Positions 6,573 through 13,735 of a stretch of DNA of 16,446 bases are shown one piece after another. The stretch is taken from the NCBI GenBank assembly GCA_002437285.1, contig DJOV01000027.1, positions 4,742 through 21,187 of the forward strand. Direction: 5' to 3'. Positions within the stretch are counted from its first letter, which is position 1. Every line of letters begins with the position of its first letter. This DNA is from Prevotella sp. UBA6429. Lineage in GTDB: Bacteria > Bacteroidota > Bacteroidia > Bacteroidales > Bacteroidaceae. A model generated the notes under the pieces. It ran no database searches. It saw only the letters and a program-made list of their open reading frames with translations, and was not told the DNA's origin. The position numbers were made by a program, and so were the translations under genes.

Positions 6573-9500
6573 TTATAAGTTTTCTATTAAGTTATCGCGT
6601 ATGCTGCCAATAATGGGATAGAAGAAGACGGTGTCCTCTATCTTGTCGGACGCATTGCGGTCGGTCTCGTCCTTATTGACAAAGTTCCAACCATTGAGCA
6701 GATGATGCTCCAGGTCCTTGTTGACAAGTTGCTTGAACTTGACCAAGCTCTGGTTGTCGACCAGGAACCGGTCCACCACATGCAAGTCATCACACAACTG
6801 GCAGAAGAAATCGTTGAACTCCCTGACCGCCTCCACAATCTGCTGACGCACCTGCGGATCATCCATGTCAGCATAGGTGAGACACTCCTTGGCAATGGCC
6901 GAATAGTTGTATTTCACGTGATTGTCGATTCCATCCATCAACTTGTTGAGCTGGTCGACGCTGACACAGCCGCTGGCATCGCGCACCTGCATGAGCGCTC
7001 CACGGCACGTGATCTGTTTCGGTTCCTTCCGTTCCATGACAACGGAGAAGCCATCGGCGTCATAGGGTTCCCCATAGACACGCTCGAAGATGGCCTGCGA
7101 AATCAAGTCGAGGTCACGCTTGCTCCCAACAATGTCGAGCACCTTAGAGCCCGTGCCGGAGAACATCACCGAGCGGGGCTTGTCGAAATGGCGGTGGCGC
7201 ATCATGCGCGCCACATAATAAATGAGCGTAGCATAGAAGTAAAGGAACACGATCTTCAACCGCCCGTCCTCATTGAGCCTGAGATTATAGGAGAACACAT
7301 CATTGCCCCCTACGGCCTTGTTGCCGATGACCGAGAAGAGGAAGGCGTTGATGTCTTCACTCTTGCGCTTGGCCGTGATGTCCTCCAGGATGCCGTTCAA
7401 CTCACCGTACCGGTCATCATCGGCATCAAACAAACGCCTGAAATAGTCGACGTATTTCACAAGCATGGGATTGGTGTCGCCATGCGGCACCTCTGAGAAG
7501 CCATCGCCAAAGAGCACATTGGCCGCAAAGCGGAACGACGTGAGAATGGTGGGCTGCTGCGCATTGCTCTCAAAGACCGCCACATCGCTCGATCCGCCAC
7601 CGATGTCGATGGAAGCCACCGTCGACGCTGACCCGCGAAACTGGCTACTGCCCCTGTAAAAATAATATGGCGCCACCGACTCAGGCATCTGTATGAGGTT
7701 GTGGTCATCAGGCTCGAAGCCAAACACTTCCTGGAATGTCTTGCGCCACATGTCGCCCATCTTCCTCACATTGCCCACCTTCATGGCCAATGGATAGAAC
7801 CAGACGAGACGTGTCTTGCGGATATCTCCGTTCTCAAGGAGCACCTTGGATCGCATGAGCAACGCCAACTCCATGAGGTAGGCACGCACCCTTTTCGACG
7901 TGGCAATCTCGGTCGACCACTTCAGGTTGGGCACCACCCGATTGCCATAGCCTATTGACTCTTTCTCATAAGTAAAAGGTATGTTGGCATCGCCCAGCGC
8001 CACGATCTCATCAACATTCTCCGCATCAAGGCGTTCGGTCTCCGAAAGGACGGTGCGCTGCGGAAATCCATAGTCGACACCTATGTTCTTAGGCAAGAAC
8101 TCTTGCTTCATGATGACATCATAGAGAATATGCTCCCCATTGTAAAGCGTGGCCAACAACCGTTCCTTGGCATCCGAACTGACTGTGAGTGGCTCGGGCA
8201 ACTGCCCCTGCCGCATGCACTCCACGTGTGTGTTGGTCGTTCCGAAGTCGACGGCAAAGGTGAAAGCATCGTGCCCCTCGACATACACGGGCCAACGGGG
8301 ACATACCACACCCTCACATGCCACAGCCTGACGCTCGTCGGTGAGGGAGACCGACACATAGTCGAAGAGTTCCATCAGCCGGTAATAGTCAGCGCCGACA
8401 CGCTTCTCGCTCTTCAGGGAGCGCGAGCGCCTAACGGTCTCTACTTGCCGGTCGGCCAAGGTATCGGCATCCCGCCTGTGGAAGACGAGCTGCAAATGGT
8501 AGTTCTCCAGCGCTCCGAGGGCACGGTCAATCAATTGGACGTTATATTGTTTCAGGTCTTGTGTCCTCACAAAGGGGAAGACGCTGAGCGAGAAAGGCAC
8601 CGTCAGGAAATGCCCCCGGTCATTGTCCGTGTCATAGCGCATGTCCATCCCCACAGCCGGCACATAGGTGCGTTCCAGGGTGACATAGTGCCCCGCCTTC
8701 TTCACGGGCACCCTAAGGATGGCCTTCACCGCCTCCTGTTGTCCGTTCTGCGTGTGTATCAACTCAAAGCGTGGACGTCCGGCTATGGTGCCCATGAGGT
8801 CTTGGACGGTGAAGTACTTGAAGAAGGTGGCACTAAGTGGCAAGAGGAAATCATTGGAATCGGTCTCACGGCTTCCAATCGACAGGTTGCCGTCGAAGAA
8901 GCAATCGCGGTCCATCGTGTAGTCCAGCTTGATGAGTGCCGGCTGGAAGAAGTCGGCTGCCGTGAGCCAGGGATACTGGTGCGAGGTGGCGGGCAGGATG
9001 CGCTTCTCCGGCTCCGGCGCATAATCGGCCGGCTTGATGGTAATCAGGTCATCCCAATCGGCCGTGATATAACGGAAGGGGTCGGTCTGGGGAGCGTTGA
9101 GGTGGTTCTGCAAGACCAAGGGCAAGCGCTCTCCCTCTGGCTGAATGGAAGGTTCGATGAGGAAGTCGCTCTGCTGGATGGCTTCCTGAATGTCGGTCGG
9201 ACGGGCGCAATAGAAGGGCACGCCAAGCGCCTGCACGCCCCCGTCGGCCTGGGAAAAATGGGTGGTGAGGAACTGCAACGCCCGGTCCTGGCTGCCCAGG
9301 TCCATGGCGGTGGGCGTCCCGATGTCAGTCAGTATCTCACGCTGCATCGCAGGCGAGAGGATGCCAAAGCAGGTGATGAGATAAGCGTTGACCTCGCCAC
9401 AGAGGTTTTTCAGTTCGGGATAAGCCGTGAAGAGCGCATAGAGACACTTTACAAACTTAGGCTCGCGCATGTAGAGCGGACGGGTGAGGTCAAAGAGATT

Positions 9501-10049
9501 GACGTTCTGCTCCACAGGGATGGGCACCTGCCCAGGTTGCGCATTGGGCGTGGCCATGAAGAGCGTGACAGGCGACGTGCTGCCGATGACCTGATTGCCA
9601 TGGACCAAGAAGTAGAGTCGGTCCATGCGGTCGAAGTTGAACGCCTCCTTGTCTTGCTCCAGAAACATGGCTATGGTGTCGCCCAGCAACCGGTGCCTGG
9701 GATCAGCCTGGAGTGCCTGGAGCGCCGAGGCCTTGCTCCACTCCACCACGTGAAGCGTCGTGGAAAGTTCGGGCAAGTTGAAGAACAATTGTGCCACGTC
9801 GAGCGCATTGCCGACCAGCTTCTCGTCCATCAACTCGCCATTGAGACGCGGATCCATGGCGAGGCGACGAAAAGCATTCTTCACCAGGTCCATCTGCGCG
9901 AAAGGCGAAGGGATGGCTGTGCGCGGCTGCTCGGAGAGCCCACCGTTGGGATCCTCAATCATGTTGATCTCATCGGCACTGTATTGATTGGCGAGGGGGA
10001 TCCATCCCTCTCCCGTCACCTTCTTGTTATAGGAAAGAATCTTGCTCAT
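6573..10049 (-). CDS. Giant protein with actin/Hsp70-fold ATPase domain (SrfB-like)
   Basis: A 1158-residue protein. The first 590 residues or so match no domain I can name; the region looks globular and has no membrane segments. From about residue 596 an actin/Hsp70-superfamily nucleotide-binding domain is visible: phosphate-1 loop FAVDFGTTNTH (598-608), a connect-1-like PESVAPYYF (789-797), phosphate-2 loop ASIDIGGGSSDVAVF (812-826) and adenosine loop MFSGTGSKVLDI (962-973). These are the expected motifs in the expected order, so ATP binding is likely. The C-terminal 150 residues are mostly helical. Overall size and plan recall the SrfB family of proteobacteria, but that link needs a profile search. 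It is cytoplasmic by sequence. It starts 2 nt after the tubulin-like gene's stop and ends 2 nt before the coiled-coil gene, implying tightly coupled expression. Confidence 0.92.
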   Translation of the reverse strand: MSKILSYNKKVTGEGWIPLANQYSADEINMIEDPNGGLSEQPRTAIPSPFAQMDLVKNAFRRLAMDPRLNGELMDEKLVGNALDVAQLFFNLPELSTTLHVVEWSKASALQALQADPRHRLLGDTIAMFLEQDKEAFNFDRMDRLYFLVHGNQVIGSTSPVTLFMATPNAQPGQVPIPVEQNVNLFDLTRPLYMREPKFVKCLYALFTAYPELKNLCGEVNAYLITCFGILSPAMQREILTDIGTPTAMDLGSQDRALQFLTTHFSQADGGVQALGVPFYCARPTDIQEAIQQSDFLIEPSIQPEGERLPLVLQNHLNAPQTDPFRYITADWDDLITIKPADYAPEPEKRILPATSHQYPWLTAADFFQPALIKLDYTMDRDCFFDGNLSIGSRETDSNDFLLPLSATFFKYFTVQDLMGTIAGRPRFELIHTQNGQQEAVKAILRVPVKKAGHYVTLERTYVPAVGMDMRYDTDNDRGHFLTVPFSLSVFPFVRTQDLKQYNVQLIDRALGALENYHLQLVFHRRDADTLADRQVETVRRSRSLKSEKRVGADYYRLMELFDYVSVSLTDERQAVACEGVVCPRWPVYVEGHDAFTFAVDFGTTNTHVECMRQGQLPEPLTVSSDAKERLLATLYNGEHILYDVIMKQEFLPKNIGVDYGFPQRTVLSETERLDAENVDEIVALGDANIPFTYEKESIGYGNRVVPNLKWSTEIATSKRVRAYLMELALLMRSKVLLENGDIRKTRLVWFYPLAMKVGNVRKMGDMWRKTFQEVFGFEPDDHNLIQMPESVAPYYFYRGSSQFRGSASTVASIDIGGGSSDVAVFESNAQQPTILTSFRFAANVLFGDGFSEVPHGDTNPMLVKYVDYFRRLFDADDDRYGELNGILEDITAKRKSEDINAFLFSVIGNKAVGGNDVFSYNLRLNEDGRLKIVFLYFYATLIYYVARMMRHRHFDKPRSVMFSGTGSKVLDIVGSKRDLDLISQAIFERVYGEPYDADGFSVVMERKEPKQITCRGALMQVRDASGCVSVDQLNKLMDGIDNHVKYNYSAIAKECLTYADMDDPQVRQQIVEAVREFNDFFCQLCDDLHVVDRFLVDNQSLVKFKQLVNKDLEHHLLNGWNFVNKDETDRNASDKIEDTVFFYPIIGSIRDNLIENL

Positions 10050-10051
10050 GA

Positions 10052-11596
10052 TTAAACTAATCCATTGTACTTTTCGTCGACCAGGCCATCAAGCGCCTCA
10101 TCGAGTAGCGTGAAAAAGCGGAGCACCGTGTCGCCCGACTGAAACCTTCCGGCCTTGGCGGCTGCCTGCGACCGCTTGTTGAGTGCGCTCAGAAGCGTCT
10201 TGTAATTGATCTCACCACCGAAGAAGCTCTTCTTGGGCGCCACCCCGTTGATGGCGTCTGCCAGTTGAACGGTAAGCAGGTTGAACGGCTGGAAGCTGCG
10301 CTGGTTGCCCGCCAGCTCCCTGAGCCATGTGCGATAGGCCACAAAAAAGTCGGCGGTCAGCGTCGTGTAGAAACTGGTGGCGAGAAATCCCTGGGTAATC
10401 TCGGGCTTATCCTGGGTATAGCCGCGCCCCACGTCCTTGCCAAACTGGTTGGTGACATACTGATAAGCCAGGTAGAACTTGGCCATGGACTTGTTGACCA
10501 ACTGGCGCGTCGTCACACCGAAATCCTTCAAGGTGAGCGTCTGCTTGTCGTTGGCAAGCCCATACTCCTTGTAGATGGGGTTCTGGGCATTGCCGCCCCG
10601 GGTGACCAGTTGGTCGTCGGGGATGGAGAGAAAATCGATGATCGACAGGGCACCCACATACTCCACCACATGCGCGTCATTGCGCTGGCCGTTGCCTCCA
10701 GGGTCATTGAAATAGGGCGTGGAGGGCACCTCATCGCCAAGATAATAGCAAGCGTTGATCTTCGACATGGACAGGTCGACACCGCCTTGGCGCAGCCCGG
10801 TAAGGTTGTCGTGATAATAGAACAGGGCCGACTTGGTCTTAGAGATGAAGTCGGCACGTGAGATGGGACTGTTCTCGTCTTGCTGGACATTGAAATAGGG
10901 CAACACCGTCAGCGCACCTATCTTAGCGTCGCGCAAGTCTCCACGATTGTTGATGGCTGCGTTGCTGGCAGCATTGCGTATGTTCTTCACAATGATGGGA
11001 TAGCCTGCCGCACCCGTTCCTCCGAAGATGGACGACACGACGAAAATGCGGTCAGTCTTCTGGAAGACGTTGGAGAACTGCTTGAACTCCTCACTGTCCT
11101 TAAACTGGTTGAGGGCCACCGACCCGATATTGGGCGATCCCACAAAACCAATGTCCATCTTGGTCTGCAACTGGTCGTCAGAGAACATCATTGAGCACAA
11201 CGCCTGGTTGGCCGTGTCGAGGGTGTTGAAGGAGATGAAGTCTTGAAACTTCTTCGACTCCACGGCACCCAAATTGAAGAGGAACGTGTCACTCAGCGAT
11301 GAGCCTGCGGGCAGGATATCGCTCAACGTGGAAATCTTCACGGAGAAGAACCCCTTCGTCACATCGGCTCTCGAGCCATAGAGCGAGGTGCGGATGGAAC
11401 GATACCACCGCAACAGGTTTTCCGTGCGCTTCAAGTCTTCGTTGGCCTTGTGCGGATCGACGATGATGGGTATCACCTCCAGGGACAGGGGCTGTCCGCC
11501 TCCATCGACGGGATGGACACCAGCAGCAAACTGCATGATCAGCGGGCGCATGACCCGCGATCCTGTGCCGCCTACGAGAAAAAGGAACAATCGCAT
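10052..11596 (-). CDS. Tubulin/FtsZ-superfamily protein (Tubulin_2-like)
   Basis: A 514-residue predicted GTP-binding protein. The N-terminus MRLFLFLVGGTGSRVMRPL has the first strand and T1-type glycine loop of the tubulin/FtsZ fold. Residues 183-200 (RIFVVSSIFGGTGAAGYP) match the superfamily signature GGGTG[ST]G, with Ala-Ala replacing the usual Ser/Thr-Gly pattern after it. A following helix (IIVKNIRNAA) and a strand (IGALTVLPYF, 226-235) fit the same fold. It has no signal peptide or membrane helix. It is longer than typical FtsZ and lacks the usual FtsZ sequence elsewhere, so it is not the cell-division FtsZ. It resembles the Tubulin_2 (PF13809) type of bacterial FtsZ-like proteins. It is immediately followed by the actin-like gene (2-nt gap) and preceded by a 53-nt gap without an obvious promoter. 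Confidence 0.88.
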   Translation of the reverse strand: MRLFLFLVGGTGSRVMRPLIMQFAAGVHPVDGGGQPLSLEVIPIIVDPHKANEDLKRTENLLRWYRSIRTSLYGSRADVTKGFFSVKISTLSDILPAGSSLSDTFLFNLGAVESKKFQDFISFNTLDTANQALCSMMFSDDQLQTKMDIGFVGSPNIGSVALNQFKDSEEFKQFSNVFQKTDRIFVVSSIFGGTGAAGYPIIVKNIRNAASNAAINNRGDLRDAKIGALTVLPYFNVQQDENSPISRADFISKTKSALFYYHDNLTGLRQGGVDLSMSKINACYYLGDEVPSTPYFNDPGGNGQRNDAHVVEYVGALSIIDFLSIPDDQLVTRGGNAQNPIYKEYGLANDKQTLTLKDFGVTTRQLVNKSMAKFYLAYQYVTNQFGKDVGRGYTQDKPEITQGFLATSFYTTLTADFFVAYRTWLRELAGNQRSFQPFNLLTVQLADAINGVAPKKSFFGGEINYKTLLSALNKRSQAAAKAGRFQSGDTVLRFFTLLDEALDGLVDEKYNGLV

Positions 11597-11649
11597 ATTC
11601 AGTTTGTCTTTCAGTGTGTGTGTTGAGAAATGACGGGCTTTTCTAATCC

Positions 11650-12093
11650 CTACTCAGGAATGGGTGTATGACGGCAGTTGGAACTCCACCAACGCATGGA
11701 GAAGCTGGCCACGACAAAGAGGACGACAGCCACAATAAAGTCGATGACGCAGAAGCCAAACAACTGTGACGTGAAGTCATAACCCATATCAGAGAACACA
11801 CTGGCGGGATAGACATAGTTGGCCACTGCTATCAGGACCGAGGCCACACCCAGCGTGATGAGCCAGTGATACCAACGGCTGAAGCTGACACTATTGATGA
11901 CATAATAGAAAAGGCCTGCGGCTACCCACGCCACAGCAGCCGTCACGACTGCCACGACAAGGTAGATGTTCTCATTGTACATCTCATTGGAAAACTCCGT
12001 CTCATAATATCCGGCCTCAAAGACCGAGGATGGGAAAAGCAGGAAGAGGAGGGTCAACACCACTCCCGTACCCAAGCACAATGCATTCTTCAT
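11650..12093 (-). CDS. Small four-helix membrane protein of cytoskeletal operon
   Basis: A 147-residue hydrophobic protein of unknown family, predicted to sit in the inner membrane with four helices (about residues 5-22, 44-68, 76-94 and 109-131). The loop after helix 1 is Glu/Tyr/Asn-rich (EAGYYETEFSNEMYNEN). No catalytic motif is seen. Its ATG overlaps the TGA of the upstream lipoprotein gene by 4 nt, so the two are translationally coupled. It is separated by 53 nt from the tubulin-like gene downstream. A membrane anchor or receptor for the cytoplasmic NTPases is an inference from position. Confidence 0.85.
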   Translation of the reverse strand: MKNALCLGTGVVLTLLFLLFPSSVFEAGYYETEFSNEMYNENIYLVVAVVTAAVAWVAAGLFYYVINSVSFSRWYHWLITLGVASVLIAVANYVYPASVFSDMGYDFTSQLFGFCVIDFIVAVVLFVVASFSMRWWSSNCRHTPIPE

Positions 12094-13475
12094 TTATCAA
12101 GTTCTAAATCAAGTTCAAAATAAGCGTGGTCGTCATCGGCGTTGCGATTGTAACTGTCGAAGATGCCACCCAAGAGATACTTCAGCCCGAAAGTCGTCAT
12201 GCCGTCGGGCTTGAGGTCGCTGTCGGTTGACGATGCAGCTATCCATTGTGGCAGTCGGTTGAGCAGTTTGATCTTCACATCCTGCTCATGGGTGACGGCC
12301 GAGGCTTGCAGCACGAAGATGTGTGTGGCCGACCCCAGATATTTCTTTTCAGCGGGCGTGATGTCGCGCCTGTTGACCTTTCTGATTTCCTTGATGCGCA
12401 CGCCATCGTCGGCCTCCACCACGTAATTGCTCACGTCGGTCAGGTAGCGCTGGTCGATGAACATGTGGCTGAGGTCCACCGCCAAGGCCAACTGTATGTC
12501 GCCCGAGTTGCGGTCGGCCTCGACTCCCTTAAGGCTGCGCACCTGGCTGTCTTGCCCGCGCTCTGGGCGGAAGCGTCCGCGCACGTCATCGTTGCTCAGC
12601 AGAAACGAGTAATAGGGCTTGTAAATATCATCGGCTGTCATGAGGCACATGTTGTCATAGCCGCGCATCCGCTCCATGTCGGCAAAGGTACGAAGGGTGG
12701 CATCGCGGGTGAGCCGAGCCATGTTGGCATTGGATGCCACGATAATGATGTAATAAGGCCGACGCCCCGCAAAGGGCTTCACACTATTGTCATAACTGTA
12801 GTAAGGGCCGTTGTAGGAGCCCGTCATGCGCACCACAAGCAGGGACTTGCGCTTCACCTCGCTCTTGAAGACAGCGTTGGTCATGCCTTCTATCTCGCTG
12901 AACACGCGCTGAGGATTGACACCTTGCATGTCACGGACCGAATAGATGAGATCGGTGACAAGGATGCTCACCTGGTCGTCGGTGGTACGGTTGAGAATAT
13001 TGTCGAAGATTTGTCGGAAATCCGTATATCCCTTCTCACCCACGCTGTCAATGGTCGACTTGCCCGGCAAATTGTTTTGGAGCGCCATGACCGCCGCGCG
13101 AAACGAACCGTCTCCGTCCTTGCTGTCGTATGGGATCATCGAGCCACTGCGCTCCAGGTAGATGTGAAACGAGGGTTGACGGCCGCCGATACCCACGAAG
13201 GCAATCTGCTTGCTGGGGCGCCGGTGCTCAAAGAAGTCGGAGATATAGTCTTCCACATCATCCACGTCCAATTGGCCGTGGTCGTAAAAATCCTTGAAAT
13301 GCGCTTTGTTGCGGTCCAGGTAGTCGGTTATCTCCTGCCAGTCATGGCTGTCGACGGTCTGGTCCTTGTCGGCCAACTGCAGCAGAAGCTTGTTGAAGTC
13401 TTTCTTCGCCCCGTTGCCGCAACTGGCGACAGACAGCGCAAGGGCCAAGAGTGCAATGTGTGCGATATGCTTCAT
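12090..13475 (-). CDS. vWA-like lipoprotein, first gene of cytoskeletal operon
   Basis: A 461-residue predicted lipoprotein. The signal peptide ends at SVASC, with Cys19 the lipidated residue; the following residues (GNGAKKD) give no clear inner-membrane retention signal. After a helical N-terminal part, the segment FHIYLERSGSM (about 113-123) resembles the DxSxS MIDAS motif of von Willebrand factor A domains, with Glu in place of the first Asp. SILVTDLI (about 170-177) then resembles the later MIDAS Asp strand. The fold continues with SLLVVRMTGSYNG and YYIIIVASN. Metal binding is therefore possible but altered. The ATG at 13475 is preferred over the in-frame TTG at 13484 because it gives a compact signal peptide. 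It follows a -7 promoter element by about 40 nt. It overlaps the next gene by 4 nt. vWA assignment is inference from motif; lipoprotein status is firm. Confidence 0.87.
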   Translation of the reverse strand: MKHIAHIALLALALSVASCGNGAKKDFNKLLLQLADKDQTVDSHDWQEITDYLDRNKAHFKDFYDHGQLDVDDVEDYISDFFEHRRPSKQIAFVGIGGRQPSFHIYLERSGSMIPYDSKDGDGSFRAAVMALQNNLPGKSTIDSVGEKGYTDFRQIFDNILNRTTDDQVSILVTDLIYSVRDMQGVNPQRVFSEIEGMTNAVFKSEVKRKSLLVVRMTGSYNGPYYSYDNSVKPFAGRRPYYIIIVASNANMARLTRDATLRTFADMERMRGYDNMCLMTADDIYKPYYSFLLSNDDVRGRFRPERGQDSQVRSLKGVEADRNSGDIQLALAVDLSHMFIDQRYLTDVSNYVVEADDGVRIKEIRKVNRRDITPAEKKYLGSATHIFVLQASAVTHEQDVKIKLLNRLPQWIAASSTDSDLKPDGMTTFGLKYLLGGIFDSYNRNADDDHAYFELDLELDK

Positions 13476-13513
13476 TTTTATCAATACAGACTTGTCAATT
13501 AACTATATTGATG

Positions 13514-13521
13514 CAAATTTA
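13514..13521 (-). promoter_or_regulatory. Promoter -7 element of the six-gene operon
   Basis: The minus strand reads TAAATTTG, an exact TAnnTTTG match, in an A/T-rich stretch. The implied start near 13509 gives a leader of roughly 33 nt before the ATG at 13475. No TTTG is seen at the usual -33 distance. This is the only promoter-like element I find for the genes from 13475 down to 5134. Confidence 0.5.
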
Positions 13522-13602
13522 TAAAAAAATACCGACACTCACCGATGACCCAAACAAAAAAAATAAAAAAGCCGTGGATTGCAATGCTTTGCTTTGGGTT
13601 TT

Positions 13603-13626
13603 TACTTTTGACTTTTAACTTTTGCC
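13603..13626. repeat. Short tandem repeat of CTTTTGA/CTTTTAA units
   Basis: Three near-identical 7-mers follow each other (ACTTTTG, ACTTTTA, ACTTTTG) within the intergenic region upstream of the six-gene operon. The stretch contains a chance plus-strand TAnnTTTG match, but no gene follows on that strand. It lies about 80-110 bp upstream of the predicted operon start. Confidence 0.5.
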
Positions 13627-13659
13627 AAGAACATCCCCTCAAACTTCAACATTCCCTAA

Positions 13660-13727
13660 TTGGCACTTGATCGCGCCTCAAGTTGGCACTAACCGTGCCT
13701 CGATTTGGCAGGAATCGAGGCACGGTT
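13660..13727. repeat. Imperfect 22-23-bp tandem repeats ending in a hairpin
   Basis: TTGGCACT at 13660 and 13683, and TTGGCA at 13705, mark three tandem units of 23 and 22 bp, each with a GC-rich CGxGCCTC-like half (degenerate in the third). The first unit contains its own small hairpin (ACTTGA/TCAAGT, 13665-13683, 7-nt loop). The last contains the 15-bp hairpin listed separately. The block is clearly more GC-rich than the flanking intergenic DNA. It may be a dispersed intergenic repeat. Confidence 0.6.
13691..13727 (-). terminator. Perfect 15-bp hairpin after the TonB receptor gene
   Basis: AACCGTGCCTCGATT (13691-13705) and its exact reverse complement (13713-13727) flank a 7-nt loop. It begins 8 nt after the TonB receptor stop codon, the right place for a transcription terminator or 3' end stabiliser. 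There is no U-run after it on the minus strand, so it is not a textbook intrinsic terminator. Confidence 0.55.
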
Positions 13728-13735
13728 GATATCCA

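Noticed and set aside
8103..10055. 650-codon plus-strand open frame opposite the actin-like gene
   Set aside because: It is antisense to a protein with clear ATPase motifs and overlapping operon junctions, with no recognisable domain or promoter of its own.
12246..13502. 418-codon plus-strand open frame opposite the lipoprotein gene
   Set aside because: It is antisense to a gene with a clean signal peptide and vWA-like motif; its composition (His, Val, Ala, Asp-rich) is typical of shadow frames.
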